From assembly GCA_021399345.1 (NCBI GenBank), contig JAAFKI010000059.1, positions 1 through 64,000 on the forward strand: 64,000 nucleotides of DNA. The letters run 5' to 3'. The notes beneath the pieces are model-generated. The model worked only from the letters and a program-made list of their open reading frames with translations. It was not told where the DNA came from and did not search any database. Positions within the stretch are counted from its first letter, which is position 1. Each line of letters begins with the position of its first letter. Position numbers and translations under genes: made by a program. Positions 16,450 through 25,927 of the stretch are shown piece after piece. The stretch comes from Candidatus Heimdallarchaeota archaeon. GTDB lineage: Archaea > Asgardarchaeota > Heimdallarchaeia > Heimdallarchaeales > Heimdallarchaeaceae.

Positions 16450-17664
16450 ATGAATTATGCAATTGTTAATGGTAAGATTTATACCGTAAATAAAAATGAA
16501 AAAATCATAGATAAGGGTACTATTTTAATCAAAGATGGTAAAATAGAGAACATTTTGGAAGGAGACACTTCTATACCTGAAGGCTATGAAATAATTGATG
16601 TAGAAGGAAAACATGTTTTCCCAGGATTCATAGATACTCATACTCATCAAGGTCTGTTTGATGGTAGTATTGGTTGGGCAGGATTTGATGGAAATGAAAT
16701 GACTGACCCAAACACAGCCCATGTTAGAGCACTAGACGCAATTAATCCTGAAGATCCTGGTTTAGAAGAAGCCAGAATTGGTGGAGTTACAACAATTCAA
16801 ACAGGACCTGGAAGTGGCAATGTTATTGGTGGAACTGATACTATAATCAAAACATACTGTAAGAGCAAGATAGTAGATGATATGATAGTTAAAACACCAT
16901 CATCTATGAAAGCCGCTCTAGGAGAAAATCCAAAAAGAGTTTATGGAACAGATAAGAAACTGCCCTCAACAAGGATGGGGACAGCTGCTGTGTTCAGGAA
17001 AGCCTTTGTAGATGCTCAGAACTACGGGAAGAAATGGGAAGAATACAAACTGAAGAAAAAGCAAGCAGAAGAAAAAGAGGAATTAGATAAGATACCTTCA
17101 GAACCAGATAGAGATTTAAACAATGAAGTGCTCCTAAAGGTTTTGAAAAAGGAAATACCCTTGAATTTTCATTGTCATCAAGCAAATGACATAGTAACTG
17201 CTATTCGTTTAGCTGAAGAATTTAATATAGATCTCATGCTTGTTCATGCTACTGAAGGACATAAAATTGCTGACTATATTGCTAAGAAAGGTGTTCCTGT
17301 TTCTGTAGGACCTTCTCTTGCTGGTTTTGAAAAAGTTGAACTTCGTAATATTAGTTTTGAAACTCCGGCTAAATTGTGGAAAGCTGGTGTCAAAATCTCA
17401 ATCCAAAGTGATTCCTTTACTCGCCTTAAGCATTTCCAAATACTCCCTTGCATGGCTATTAAGGAAGGACTTCCTGTTAATGAAGCATTAAAAGCCATTA
17501 CAATTAATGCAGCAGAAATGATTGGAGTAAGTGATCGTTTAGGAAGTCTTGATATTGGAAAAGATGCAGATTTAGTTATTTGGTCTGATCATCCTTTGGA
17601 GAATTTCTTTGCAGAAAATAAACTCGTATTAATAGATGGAGAAATCGCTTATAAGAAAGAATAA
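16450..17664 (+). CDS. Amidohydrolase-family metal-dependent hydrolase
   Basis: 404 residues of the amidohydrolase superfamily (imidazolonepropionase/dihydroorotase-like). The N-terminal beta-sandwich leads to the metal motif FIDTHTHQG (HxH). Later ligands are His in NFHCHQAND, His in LVHATEGH, and the catalytic Asp in ISIQSDSF. The C-terminal half ends GSLDIGKDADLVIWSDHPLE, which is typical of the superfamily. A lysine/glutamate-rich insertion (around residues 195-220) precedes the second metal-site strand. The substrate cannot be told from the sequence. It is monocistronic, followed by a convergent DUF2095 gene. Confidence 0.88.
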   Translation: MNYAIVNGKIYTVNKNEKIIDKGTILIKDGKIENILEGDTSIPEGYEIIDVEGKHVFPGFIDTHTHQGLFDGSIGWAGFDGNEMTDPNTAHVRALDAINPEDPGLEEARIGGVTTIQTGPGSGNVIGGTDTIIKTYCKSKIVDDMIVKTPSSMKAALGENPKRVYGTDKKLPSTRMGTAAVFRKAFVDAQNYGKKWEEYKLKKKQAEEKEELDKIPSEPDRDLNNEVLLKVLKKEIPLNFHCHQANDIVTAIRLAEEFNIDLMLVHATEGHKIADYIAKKGVPVSVGPSLAGFEKVELRNISFETPAKLWKAGVKISIQSDSFTRLKHFQILPCMAIKEGLPVNEALKAITINAAEMIGVSDRLGSLDIGKDADLVIWSDHPLENFFAENKLVLIDGEIAYKKE

Positions 17665-17685
17665 TATCCTTTTCTCTCTTTTTTT

Positions 17686-18039
17686 TCAAGCTTTTTCATA
17701 ATAACCTGGCTTTCGATGCTCACCAAAAAACTCTAAACCTTTTTCTTTTAATTGCTTTTTTAACTCATTTGCATGGCCTTCTGAAATATCGCCTTTCTTA
17801 AACATGTATTCGATTATTTCTAAAGCTTCTTCTTCAGTGGAACAACGACATATAAAATCTATTACACCAGGTGTGTGGCTTTTGAATTTTCTTACTTTCT
17901 TGGATCCAGCAGGAGTTCTTATCTCTTCTTCTTGATTTTTGTCCTCTCCTTCCATTATCTCTCTATATAGAACTGGAAAGTGACTTTGGAAATCTTCTTT
18001 ATCGTCCCCATCATCTCTGGATTCTTTTCTTTCAGACAT
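17686..18039 (-). CDS. DUF2095 family archaeal protein
   Basis: 117 residues. The C-terminal two-thirds matches the archaeal DUF2095 pattern as I remember it: TPGVIDFICRCSTEEEALEIIEY, then KKGDISEGHANELKKQLKEKGLEFFG and a final KPGYYEKA. The first 45 residues are acidic and low in complexity. The helical C-terminal part may bind a partner protein or nucleic acid; the function is unknown. It is divergent from the YchF-like GTPase. Confidence 0.75.
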   Translation of the reverse strand: MSERKESRDDGDDKEDFQSHFPVLYREIMEGEDKNQEEEIRTPAGSKKVRKFKSHTPGVIDFICRCSTEEEALEIIEYMFKKGDISEGHANELKKQLKEKGLEFFGEHRKPGYYEKA

Positions 18040-18156
18040 GATTCACTGAACATTGGTACCCTAAAAAAGATTGAGATTATGTATTATATTACCGGTTTAC
18101 TCAAAAAATGCTTCTTATACAAAAAGTCTTTATTTTTAGAAGTAACTGAAATAATA

Positions 18157-19356
18157 ATGTTAGTTGGAATAGTTGGTAAACCTAGTTGCGGAAAAAGTAC
18201 ATTTCTTAATGCCCTTACAATGGTTAATGCGAAAGTAGGTGATTATCCATTTACAACCGTAGATTCTAACAGAGGAACAGCTTATGTAAGAAGTCCTTGT
18301 GTCTGTAAAGATTTAGGAGTTGAAGATAATCCAAAAAACTCTTTATGTAAGGATGGAATTAGATATCTCCCCGTTCAGTTTTTAGATGTAGCAGGACTAG
18401 TTCCTGGAGCTTCTGAAGGAAGGGGTTTAGGTAACAAGTTCTTAGATGAATTAAGACAAGCTGATGTTCTTCTTCATGTAGTTGATACAAGTGGTTCATT
18501 GGATGCTGAAGGAAATCAAGTGGACAAGGGATCTTGGAACCCATTAGATGACGTAAAATTCTTGGAGGAGGAAATTGATGCTTGGATAAAAGCTATTGTT
18601 AGTAGAGATTATGCAACAATGAAAAAGAAGGCTTCTGCTGAGAAAATAAGATTTTCATTTCTATTGCATGAAAAACTAACGGGGCTGGCTATAAAGAAGC
18701 ATACGATTGAAGCATCTATTAGAGAAATTGGTTTAATTGACGATGATGCTAATACTTGGGATGATAAACTAGATGATTTAATTACGACGATAAGAAGAAA
18801 ATCCAAACCAATTATAATCGTTGCAAACAAAATTGATCAGCCTACATCCAACAAAAATTTCCTTAAGATGAAGGAAGAACTAGATGAGAACATTTTTCCA
18901 GCTTCAGCACTTGCAGAGGTTTTTCTGCGAACTGAGCAGGAAAATGCAACTATTTCTTACACCCCTGGTGATCCTGGTTTTAAAATCCTGAATCAAGAAA
19001 AACTGGGAGAGAAAAAGGTACAGCTTCTTGAAAGAATTAATACTGATTTACTTCAAAAATATGGTTCTTCTGGAATACAAGAAATACTGTCTCACGTTGT
19101 TTTTAACTTGTTCAATATGATTGTGGTCTTTCCTGTTGAAGATGCTACCAAATTTACCGATAAATCAGGAAACGTACTTCCTGATGCTTATCTTGTCCCC
19201 CAAGGTACAACTGCTAAAGAGTTTGCGGGAAAAGTACATACAGACTTTGCAAAGCATTTTATTCATGGCACATTAGCACCATCTGGTAGACGAGTAGGAG
19301 CTGATTACGAGTTACAAAATAATGACATAATAAAGATTGTATCAGCTGTAAAATAG
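18157..19356 (+). CDS. YchF/OLA1-family GTP-binding protein
   Basis: 399 residues of the Obg-related YchF group, archaeal/eukaryotic type. The P-loop is GIVGKPSCGKST, G2/G3 are YPFTTVDSNRG and FLDVAGLVPGASEGRGLGNKFLD, and G4 reads ANKIDQP. A helical insertion with MKKKASAEKIRFSF sits between the G4-G5 elements, and a TGS domain closes the protein (PDAYLVPQGTTAKEFAGKVH). These proteins associate with ribosomes and respond to stress. I chose ATG 18157 (MLVGIVGK). The frame opens upstream to 17980, but that stretch overlaps the DUF2095 gene and does not resemble the family. Confidence 0.93.
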   Translation: MLVGIVGKPSCGKSTFLNALTMVNAKVGDYPFTTVDSNRGTAYVRSPCVCKDLGVEDNPKNSLCKDGIRYLPVQFLDVAGLVPGASEGRGLGNKFLDELRQADVLLHVVDTSGSLDAEGNQVDKGSWNPLDDVKFLEEEIDAWIKAIVSRDYATMKKKASAEKIRFSFLLHEKLTGLAIKKHTIEASIREIGLIDDDANTWDDKLDDLITTIRRKSKPIIIVANKIDQPTSNKNFLKMKEELDENIFPASALAEVFLRTEQENATISYTPGDPGFKILNQEKLGEKKVQLLERINTDLLQKYGSSGIQEILSHVVFNLFNMIVVFPVEDATKFTDKSGNVLPDAYLVPQGTTAKEFAGKVHTDFAKHFIHGTLAPSGRRVGADYELQNNDIIKIVSAVK

Positions 19357-19396
19357 AGTCAAATTAAAAATAAAAAGAAGTGGAAGAATAAATCTT

Positions 19397-20056
19397 CTAA
19401 GCTGTTACAGTAGTTTCAGCGACTTGATGAGTTGATGCAGTGGCACCTGGTAGCAATAATACCTTGCTTTTTCTGATATCCACCATAACTATTGGGTATA
19501 TTTTACCAACAATTTTTTTCATCTCTCCAGCAATTGTTCCATTTATCATGTTTTGAGTAAATTCTACAAACATTTGAGCTCTAGCTGTTGTTTTTACTAA
19601 ATCTTCAATTGCTTTTCTAATAACTTTTTGTGTGCTTGCTCCACATCTAATAGGTGTGATAACAATAGATGAAACTCTTAATCTTGCTTTATCTTTTGTA
19701 ACAACATTTTGTATTGCTTCAACTTTAGAACGATTTCTTCGTATTTGAGATCTGATTTGTTCTTTAGCAATTTCATGACCATCAAATTCTGTTGTGCAAA
19801 TATTGCCTTCAACACTTGTAATTCGAAATCTGATCTTTAGGTTTATATCATAATAGATGTCCTCAGCAACTCCAAGTCTAGCCATCTCAATCACTCTATC
19901 AATTAGTTTTTCAGGCTCACTTGCAGGAGTTTCTCCTAAGGATTTATTAACAATATAACTTGCAGCAGTTACTTCGTACCAAGATTTTTCTTTCCATTTG
20001 TCTACTACTTTTGTTTTTCCTTTAGTTTTTCGTGTTGGTCTTTGAGATGATGACAA
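19397..20056 (-). CDS. rps3ae: Ribosomal protein S3Ae (eS1)
   Basis: 219 residues, the archaeal/eukaryotic 30S protein at the mRNA exit platform. Recognisable are DKWKEKSWYEVTAA near the N-terminus, KIRFRITSVEGN, CTTEFDGHEIAKEQIRS, and RVSSIVITPIRCGASTQK. The C-terminal Thr/Ala-rich end is longer than in many archaea. Upstream, AATATTTAAAAC on this strand provides its own promoter in the 112-base gap behind pcc1. It is the last gene of the RdgB-S15-RecJ-Pcc1-S3Ae series. Confidence 0.96.
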   Translation of the reverse strand: MSSSQRPTRKTKGKTKVVDKWKEKSWYEVTAASYIVNKSLGETPASEPEKLIDRVIEMARLGVAEDIYYDINLKIRFRITSVEGNICTTEFDGHEIAKEQIRSQIRRNRSKVEAIQNVVTKDKARLRVSSIVITPIRCGASTQKVIRKAIEDLVKTTARAQMFVEFTQNMINGTIAGEMKKIVGKIYPIVMVDIRKSKVLLLPGATASTHQVAETTVTA

Positions 20057-20168
20057 TGGTTTAACCTCTAATCTGTTGTTTTTCTTCTTCTTTAATTGAG
20101 TTTTAAATATTATGTTTGATTATAAACTTGAAAACTAGAGAAAATAGGTCTATGGGATAAGCTTAATA

Positions 20169-20426
20169 TCAGCTTTTCACGCTCTTGTAAACTGATTCAA
20201 TAGTACTTATTGTGCTAATTATGTCATCTGCTGTATTTCTTAAAGTTGAAATCGGAGATGAGGATTTAAGCTTTAGAATCAATTTATTATTTTCAATTTC
20301 CATAGTTATAGTTGTCTTGTTATCTACTTGCTTATTTTCAGGTTCCAAACTTTTAGCAATAATATTTGCCATATCATTATTCTTACATTCAATAACCATC
20401 GTAAAGCTAGATTCATGTGAGATCAT
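20169..20426 (-). CDS. pcc1: KEOPS complex subunit Pcc1
   Basis: 85 residues with the Pcc1/CTAG fold: strand FTMVIECKNNDMANIIAKSLEP, TTITMEIENNKLILKLKSSSP, and a last helix SPISTLRNTADDIISTISTIESV. In KEOPS, which makes t6A on tRNA, Pcc1 dimerises and binds Kae1 and tRNA. The gene overlaps the RecJ-like gene by 4 bases, the usual archaeal arrangement (S15-RecJ-Pcc1-S3Ae). A second Pcc1-like gene is at 52767-53054, so this organism has a Pcc1/Pcc2 pair. Confidence 0.9.
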   Translation of the reverse strand: MISHESSFTMVIECKNNDMANIIAKSLEPENKQVDNKTTITMEIENNKLILKLKSSSPISTLRNTADDIISTISTIESVYKSVKS

Positions 20427-21913
20427 TTATCGTCTTCCTTTTCTTTTGAATTAACTTCTGCTTTTGTACCTTCATGATGTTTCTCAAGAGCTTTTTCAAA
20501 CTCTTCAAGAACGACAGGATACTCCTCATCAGAGAGTGCTAATCTGAAAAACTCGCTTTCTCCTTTAAAACATGATTCAGCAATAGTTTTTTCTTTCACT
20601 AAATCCTTAAAGAAGTGATATATTAGGAATCCTTTTTGAATCTGAGTTGGTGAATCATGCATATACAAATAGTTCGTGTTTGCCTCTTTTAGGTGAAGAA
20701 GAAGCGGTATTTCTATCGTTATGATATTACTCTCTACAAGGGCTTTAATTACAAGAGGGGCTGATTCTAAATCAAAAATTTCTTGATTTTTTATGATCCT
20801 ATAATATTCTTTGTTTTCAACAATTCCTGCGTCTTGAGCAATTTTTTCAATTATTTGTGCTGCTTTTCCGTGATAATTTTCCATTTTTCGTTTAAGCTCA
20901 TCATATAAATTGGTTCTGTCTCCTAAAATAACTGCAAGAGCTAAGCCATATTTCTTTATTTGACATGCTCCTTCTAACAGCCATAAATACTCTTCTGCAT
21001 CTCTTGTTTGACTTTTACTTGTTTCTGTAAGAATAATATAATTGGTACCGAACAACGATTCTGTCCTGAATTGGGCATTCCTCTCTACAAGAAGAATAGT
21101 CAATTTTTCAAACAATATCTGAGTTTCATTTTTTGCAAGCGATGAAAACGTTCTCCAGTCGCCATCTTTTTTCATTGGGATCTTCAGTTTAGACACGAAA
21201 GATGTGCAAGCTTCTTCATTTCCAGTTAGCCCTGGAAAATATGGATTGATTGAATATTTCAATGCTAAATGAATAGGAAGACTCTCTCTACCTGATATTT
21301 TTGTTCCCTTTGATTCTTCAAGTATTTCTTCTTCCTTCCCTTCATCTAGAATAAATCTGTTTATACCAATCAGCTCTTGGCTCTTTGAGTCAACTTGCTT
21401 GTTTGCTAAACCACCTACTACAGCTAATCCTGAGAATTTTGGATAATCTTCTGTAAAATCTTTTGCAATGAAGTACGCTAGTCCTGCATTTGATAAGGCT
21501 ATAACTGGAATTTCTATTTCCTTTAATGAAAGTGTTAAGATATTATCCCAAGGCAGCTTTAATCTCTTATCAATTGTAATTCTATTACCTATTATGATAA
21601 AATTCTTTGCTTCATCTTTGAGAAGTTTACTAGGTAATTCTTTTAGCTGAAAACCAATAAATATGTATGTTAAATAGTTGATTTTGTTAATTCGTTCATC
21701 CAAATCTGAGTTGTTATCAATAAAGATTATGTGACACCCTAAACCTATTTCTCTTAAACAGGATACCAGAATACCGGCTGCACATAAATTATCAGGGTTA
21801 ACCTTGCAGATTATTACAAGATTTTCTTCTAAACCTTTAAGCAACTCAGAAATTTTGCCTGCCTTGTCCTTAAGGTCTTGAATTTTTTCATAGGGAACTT
21901 CTATAGATGACAC
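20423..21913 (-). CDS. RecJ/Cdc45-like DHH-family protein with degenerate catalytic motifs
   Basis: 496 residues. Its place between S15 and pcc1 is that of archaeal RecJ homologues (GAN/Cdc45-like), which bind GINS in the replicative helicase or act as exonucleases. The fold pattern fits: ICKVNPDNLCAAGILVSCLRE corresponds to the motif I region, but the D-x-D/DHH catalytic aspartates and histidines are absent. Further segments are LAVVGGLANKQ and a C-terminal helical acidic tail with lysines (about 460-496). Loss of catalysis makes it resemble Cdc45 more than an active nuclease. It overlaps pcc1 by 4 bases and follows S15. The identification rests on context plus fold pattern. Confidence 0.7.
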   Translation of the reverse strand: MSSIEVPYEKIQDLKDKAGKISELLKGLEENLVIICKVNPDNLCAAGILVSCLREIGLGCHIIFIDNNSDLDERINKINYLTYIFIGFQLKELPSKLLKDEAKNFIIIGNRITIDKRLKLPWDNILTLSLKEIEIPVIALSNAGLAYFIAKDFTEDYPKFSGLAVVGGLANKQVDSKSQELIGINRFILDEGKEEEILEESKGTKISGRESLPIHLALKYSINPYFPGLTGNEEACTSFVSKLKIPMKKDGDWRTFSSLAKNETQILFEKLTILLVERNAQFRTESLFGTNYIILTETSKSQTRDAEEYLWLLEGACQIKKYGLALAVILGDRTNLYDELKRKMENYHGKAAQIIEKIAQDAGIVENKEYYRIIKNQEIFDLESAPLVIKALVESNIITIEIPLLLHLKEANTNYLYMHDSPTQIQKGFLIYHFFKDLVKEKTIAESCFKGESEFFRLALSDEEYPVVLEEFEKALEKHHEGTKAEVNSKEKEDDK

Positions 21914-21971
21914 TAGTTACCAATATCCTACAAAATAAAATAAATATAAAAAGATAAAAGAATATCGTAAC

Positions 21972-22424
21972 TTAGAGTAAAAGACCAGCAGTTTTTGGAT
22001 CATATTTCCATTTTGTTGGAAAAACACCTTTCTTCTTATAGAATTTAACTAACCTTCGAATCTTTGATTCGATTAATTGTAATCCCCTTTTACTGTGAAG
22101 ATCCTTCCTATTTTCTTCTAAATGTTTTCTTAGATGAGAAGCTTGTCTAACAAGATTAACTAAATCTTCAGGATATTTTGGCTTTAAATTCAAATCTTCT
22201 ACAATTTTGCTCATTTTTGTGCCAAAAACTTCCTTTACATTGGAAATACCATATTGGTCTCGTAGGATTACTCCAATCATTGCAGAAGATTGACCTTGTC
22301 TTCGAAGTTCTTCAATTTTCTTAACTACAAAATCCTTATCGTAAGGCGTCCATTCTGGGGGTTGATTCCTATAAGGTCGAGTTGAACTCGCTTGTCCTCT
22401 TTTTCTTGCGTGCATTCTTGCCAT
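21972..22424 (-). CDS. rps15: Ribosomal protein S15 (uS15)
   Basis: 150 residues from ATG 22424; the frame is open four residues further. It is an archaeal S15 with the N-terminal extension [17 protein letters not shown] and [12 protein letters not shown], followed by the conserved helices ([22 protein letters not shown]) and [25 protein letters not shown]. It binds 16S rRNA in the platform. It is part of the RdgB-S15-RecJ-Pcc1 series, 13 bases after the RdgB stop. Confidence 0.96.
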   Translation of the reverse strand: MARMHARKRGQASSTRPYRNQPPEWTPYDKDFVVKKIEELRRQGQSSAMIGVILRDQYGISNVKEVFGTKMSKIVEDLNLKPKYPEDLVNLVRQASHLRKHLEENRKDLHSKRGLQLIESKIRRLVKFYKKKGVFPTKWKYDPKTAGLLL

Positions 22425-22437
22425 TAATTTCACCATT

Positions 22438-23010
22438 TCATTGCTTTGCGAAGGCGGTTAAGGAGGTGAATAATATTCGAAGTGACTTTTGGCGGTGAGA
22501 ATATAAATTCTTGGTTGCTAGTGTCATTTCAGCAAAAGTTTGTTCATTATCTTTTGGTTTAAAAATTGGATCAAATCCAAATCCTTCATCACCGATAGTA
22601 GAGTGAATTATTGAACCCTTTGTTATTCCTGTAAAGGTCTCTATAGACTCTCCATTGTGAAATGCTATCACTGATTTAAAATACGCTCTCCTATTTTCTT
22701 TACCATCCATTAGCTTTAGTATTCCATCATTGCTTATAGTTTTGAACACATATGCGGAATAAGGCCCAGGAAAACCATTCAGAGCTTCTATGAACAACCC
22801 TGCATCTTCAAGAAAGAAATTAAGTGCTTTGAGTTCAGGTTTCTCTTGAATTACTCTAGAACAGCTTTTTCGTGCTATAATTTCAAGCGAATCTTCTTGA
22901 GGTTCTTCGTATTCATGATCATACCATTTAACTAACAAGTTGTACTCTTTAGCAATACTCGAAGCTTCTTCGTATTTTGAAGAATTGTGAGTTACAAAAT
23001 GAATTTCCAT
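22438..23010 (-). CDS. XTP/dITP diphosphatase (RdgB/HAM1 family)
   Basis: 190 residues. Hydrolyses ITP, dITP and XTP to the monophosphates, keeping deaminated purines out of nucleic acids. Typical motifs are [13 protein letters not shown] (THN-x-x-K, the nucleotide site), [25 protein letters not shown], and [12 protein letters not shown] with [10 protein letters not shown] and SHRQKSL near the end. It is the first gene of the S15 operon, with the usual archaeal neighbours. It fits functionally with endonuclease V and deoxyinosine metabolism encoded nearby. Confidence 0.96.
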   Translation of the reverse strand: MEIHFVTHNSSKYEEASSIAKEYNLLVKWYDHEYEEPQEDSLEIIARKSCSRVIQEKPELKALNFFLEDAGLFIEALNGFPGPYSAYVFKTISNDGILKLMDGKENRRAYFKSVIAFHNGESIETFTGITKGSIIHSTIGDEGFGFDPIFKPKDNEQTFAEMTLATKNLYSHRQKSLRILFTSLTAFAKQ

Positions 23011-23134
23011 TACTATAACTTTTCTAGGTTTTTATTAGTCTTTTTCTATGAAAGAGTTTAAATGCAAAAACTATTGATTTATATATGTTAGAAGTATAGG
23101 ACGATATCCAAAAACTATAGCTTGGTGAAACTAT

Positions 23135-23548
23135 ATGGAAGAATTAACCCATTCAACAATTTACAATTCTGCAGAGGATGTAACAATTGAAAAAGAAATT
23201 TTAAGTACTCTCTCTGAAGTCTCAGAGACAAATAGCATACTAAGCATTTATTCTATGAATGCCCGTGCAATTTACTTCTTTCCTGTAGCTTCTGATGTCT
23301 TTAAACTGAGTATTCAAATTTTTCCGCTGACTCCTGAAATCGTTGCAAAAATTATGAATAACATTTCAAAAATATCTACAAAGGTAGTTTACAGTACCGG
23401 GTTATGTTTAGTTGAAAACAGGTGTTTTTGGGAAGGTTTTTTGCAAGAAAAGGATTTAACTGTAGAAGTAGATGAAATTGAATCTAGTTTAAGTTCAATT
23501 GCTGAAGTAACAGGAATCACAATTGAAAAAGTGATTAAAACAGGTTAG
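23135..23548 (+). CDS. Hypothetical protein, unknown
   Basis: 137 residues. Alternating helices and strands (AIYFFPVASDVFKLSIQIFP, KISTKVVYSTGLCLVE) suggest a small alpha/beta sensor-like domain, but no family is recognised. No signal peptide, metal site or nucleotide motif. The gene is convergent with TFB, overlapping its stop by four bases, and divergent from RdgB; an ATTTATATATG element (about 23076-23086) is a possible TATA box, leaving a leader of roughly 25 bases. Confidence 0.65.
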   Translation: MEELTHSTIYNSAEDVTIEKEILSTLSEVSETNSILSIYSMNARAIYFFPVASDVFKLSIQIFPLTPEIVAKIMNNISKISTKVVYSTGLCLVENRCFWEGFLQEKDLTVEVDEIESSLSSIAEVTGITIEKVIKTG

Positions 23549-24492
23549 TTTAAACTAACTTTTAGATTAAGCACCCGAATAAATTCTTTGTATCTATTTC
23601 TCAATGTCACTTCAGTAATTTGACATGTTTTAGCAATTTCATTCTGAGGACACTTTGTTTTGTTTTGCAATGCAGCTATATATAATGCAGCTGCAGCAAG
23701 AGAATTAGGATTTTTTCCAGCTGTAATTTTAGCAGCTTTCGCTTTAGTGAGAATTATTTGGGCATCATTAAGTATTTTAGTTGAGAAATTAAGAACTGAT
23801 GCGGACTTAGCAATACTACTTTCAGGACTTGCTAGAGGCATTTTCAAGTCTAAATGCTTTAAAAGAAGTCGGAAGTTCTTTGCTAGCTTTTTCTTACTTA
23901 ATCTTGTTTTATCTGCAACGTCTTCCAATGTCTCAGGTTGTTTATGTAGTCTGCAAGAAAGATATAGTGCTGCTGATACAAGAGCTTCAGTAGATCTCCC
24001 TCTAACTAAACCAGTTTTTAGAATCTTTCTATAAATCATTGCTGCTGTTTCTCGAACCTTAACTGTTAGATTTAGTTGACTACTTATTCGTTTAATTTCG
24101 TTCAAGGCTCTAAGCAGATTTCTTTCAGTTCCATATTGCAAAACTGCCCTACGTTGTAAAGTACGTAATCTAAACATTTGGCTAGCTTTTTCTGGAGATA
24201 TTGAATTTCCAAAAATATCTTTGTTCGAATAATCTATCAGTGTTCCATAATGATCATAAGTAAGAAGATTTTTTGGAGTTCCTGTTCTAGCTCTTTTGAC
24301 ATGTTGTTCTTTGGAATAAGCTCTCCATTCAGCAGTTTGATCAATATAAGAATCCTCAACTACTAATCCACAGCTACCGCAGCTCACCTCGCCTCTAGTG
24401 GCATCAAAAGTAAGTTTCAATGAGTTGCAGTCAGGACACCTTGGAAGTGAAGCTTCAGTACTGGTTGTAATGTTAATAGGTTTCGGAGCCAT
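23545..24492 (-). CDS. tfb: Transcription initiation factor IIB (TFB)
   Basis: 315 residues. Bridges TBP/TATA DNA and RNA polymerase. The N-terminal zinc ribbon is CPDCNSLKL...CGSCGLVV, followed by the B-reader-like linker and two cyclin folds. The first contains ALNEIKRISSQLNLTVKVRETAA, and the second ends IAKTCQITEVTLRNRYKEFIR. The size and layout are standard archaeal TFB. The ATG is followed by a short PKPINITTSTEA leader before the zinc ribbon. Asgard genomes often hold several TFBs; only one is in this window. Confidence 0.96.
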   Translation of the reverse strand: MAPKPINITTSTEASLPRCPDCNSLKLTFDATRGEVSCGSCGLVVEDSYIDQTAEWRAYSKEQHVKRARTGTPKNLLTYDHYGTLIDYSNKDIFGNSISPEKASQMFRLRTLQRRAVLQYGTERNLLRALNEIKRISSQLNLTVKVRETAAMIYRKILKTGLVRGRSTEALVSAALYLSCRLHKQPETLEDVADKTRLSKKKLAKNFRLLLKHLDLKMPLASPESSIAKSASVLNFSTKILNDAQIILTKAKAAKITAGKNPNSLAAAALYIAALQNKTKCPQNEIAKTCQITEVTLRNRYKEFIRVLNLKVSLN

Positions 24493-24728
24493 AATAACAC
24501 CCTAGGGCAGTCTGGATATAGCTTAACTATTGAGTATTTAAATTTGGCTGAACTTTCCTACTCATTTTTTGGTAACTCAAAGTGGTGAAAAATGTAGAAA
24601 ATTCGAATGAAAATTCCTTACAAAGGACATAAATAAATAAGTTAATGATGAAAACTGTTAAAAACATCACATTTGGCTAATAATTTAGTAATAAGATACA
24701 ACAGTCCCTTAATTATGGAGTGCAAAAA

Positions 24729-25136
24729 ATGTCACAAAAAGCAGGACAACTTGAGTTTAAATTAAATATAGGCGATCAAAAAGGTAAATGCCACACCAAA
24801 ATCGTTAGAGATGCTCAGGCAAATTCTCTAATTGGCTTAAAGCTTGGAGCTAAAATTGAAGGGAATTTAATTGGTTTGCCTTCTTGGGAATTTACAATCA
24901 CTGGTGGGAGCGATAGAGATGGATTTCCCCACAGAGCAAGTATTGATGGTGCTAGTAGAAGAAAATACCTATTAAAGGGCGGCGTCGGATACAAAGTTCC
25001 ACGCAAAGGTAAGCGTGTAAGAAAAGCAGTCCGTGGGAATACTATTTCTGAAGCATCATATCAAATCAATATGAAAGTTTTAAAAGCTGGTTCTAAGGCT
25101 TTAGAAGAATTAATCTCAGAAGTTAGTTCTAGTTAA
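24729..25136 (+). CDS. rps6e: Ribosomal protein S6e (eS6)
   Basis: 135 residues, the short archaeal S6e without the eukaryotic phosphorylated tail. Seen are EFKLNIGDQKGKCHTKIV at the start, IGLKLGAKIEG, WEFTITGGSDRDGFPHR and the basic YLLKGGVGYKVPRKGKRVRK. The ATG at 24729 is chosen: GGAG eight bases upstream is a good ribosome site, and an in-frame GTG at 24720 overlaps it. The divergent gap to TFB (about 230 bases) holds AT-rich promoter sequence and no gene that I can see. Confidence 0.95.
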   Translation: MSQKAGQLEFKLNIGDQKGKCHTKIVRDAQANSLIGLKLGAKIEGNLIGLPSWEFTITGGSDRDGFPHRASIDGASRRKYLLKGGVGYKVPRKGKRVRKAVRGNTISEASYQINMKVLKAGSKALEELISEVSSS

Positions 25137-25162
25137 TAAAATGAAGGGAATTTATCCCTTAA

Positions 25163-25642
25163 CTACTTCTTTTTTTCCTCTTCATCAGGAGATTCTGTGA
25201 AGAAAATATATACAATTGAGAGAATGATTGTCAAAATGAGCATTCCAAAAATGGTCCATTGCATTGCTGTAGTGTAATTGGTTTCTTGAGCTAATCCTGG
25301 TCTAATTGAAGTAATTATCCAAGTAATCAATATGGCAATTATGGAAGAACTAACAAATGAACCCCAAGACGGTAAACTAGCTCTGATTTCCCTAAGAGTT
25401 GCTAGAGCTAACATTAGGAAGAAGTAGAAAATTGAAACAAGAAAACCAACTAGAATTGTCAAACCAACATTGTATGTTTCTGTTGGATCTTCCAAATATA
25501 ATCCTTTTAACCAACTTGGAGCACTATTTAGATTCCAACCTGAAAAAATAAAAGCTAATATTAGAACTGTTAATGCAACTATTGAACCTATGAGAAGTGT
25601 TCTGTTCTTTTCATCTTTCCAAATTCTTTCGTATAAACCCAT
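25163..25642 (-). CDS. Four-helix membrane protein, unknown
   Basis: 159 residues with four clear hydrophobic segments: about 18-38 (LLIGSIVALTVLILAFIF), 57-80 (VGLTILVGFLVSIFYFFLML), 95-115 and 128-148 (TIFGMLILTIILSIVYIFF). The first loop is long and the C-terminus is acidic then lysine-rich. No catalytic motif. It is convergent with S6e. Family not recognised. Confidence 0.7.
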   Translation of the reverse strand: MGLYERIWKDEKNRTLLIGSIVALTVLILAFIFSGWNLNSAPSWLKGLYLEDPTETYNVGLTILVGFLVSIFYFFLMLALATLREIRASLPSWGSFVSSSIIAILITWIITSIRPGLAQETNYTTAMQWTIFGMLILTIILSIVYIFFTESPDEEEKKK

Positions 25643-25927
25643 TTGAATTTGACACCTATTCTGTTTTCTCCATTTTAGCAGGTTGCGTATAATGAAGTTT
25701 TATGACGAGGTTTCATAATCCAAGCAGTTTATTAACTTTTGGCTTTCTGATTTTATTACTGCAATAAAATCTTTCTTCTGAGAGATAGATGTTAGAGTAT
25801 TTTATCCTTTATACATTCAATCTATTGAAGCATATTAGTAAGTTTACGAGCTGTGAGTACTAACGACTAAGAAGGAAGATTTTTGAAGAAAGTAAAAAAT
25901 TAAAGATTAGTTGAAAGTGAAAATAAC

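Noticed and set aside
17980-18156. N-terminal extension of the YchF-like GTPase
   Set aside because: It overlaps the start of the DUF2095 gene; the family begins at MLVGIVGK.
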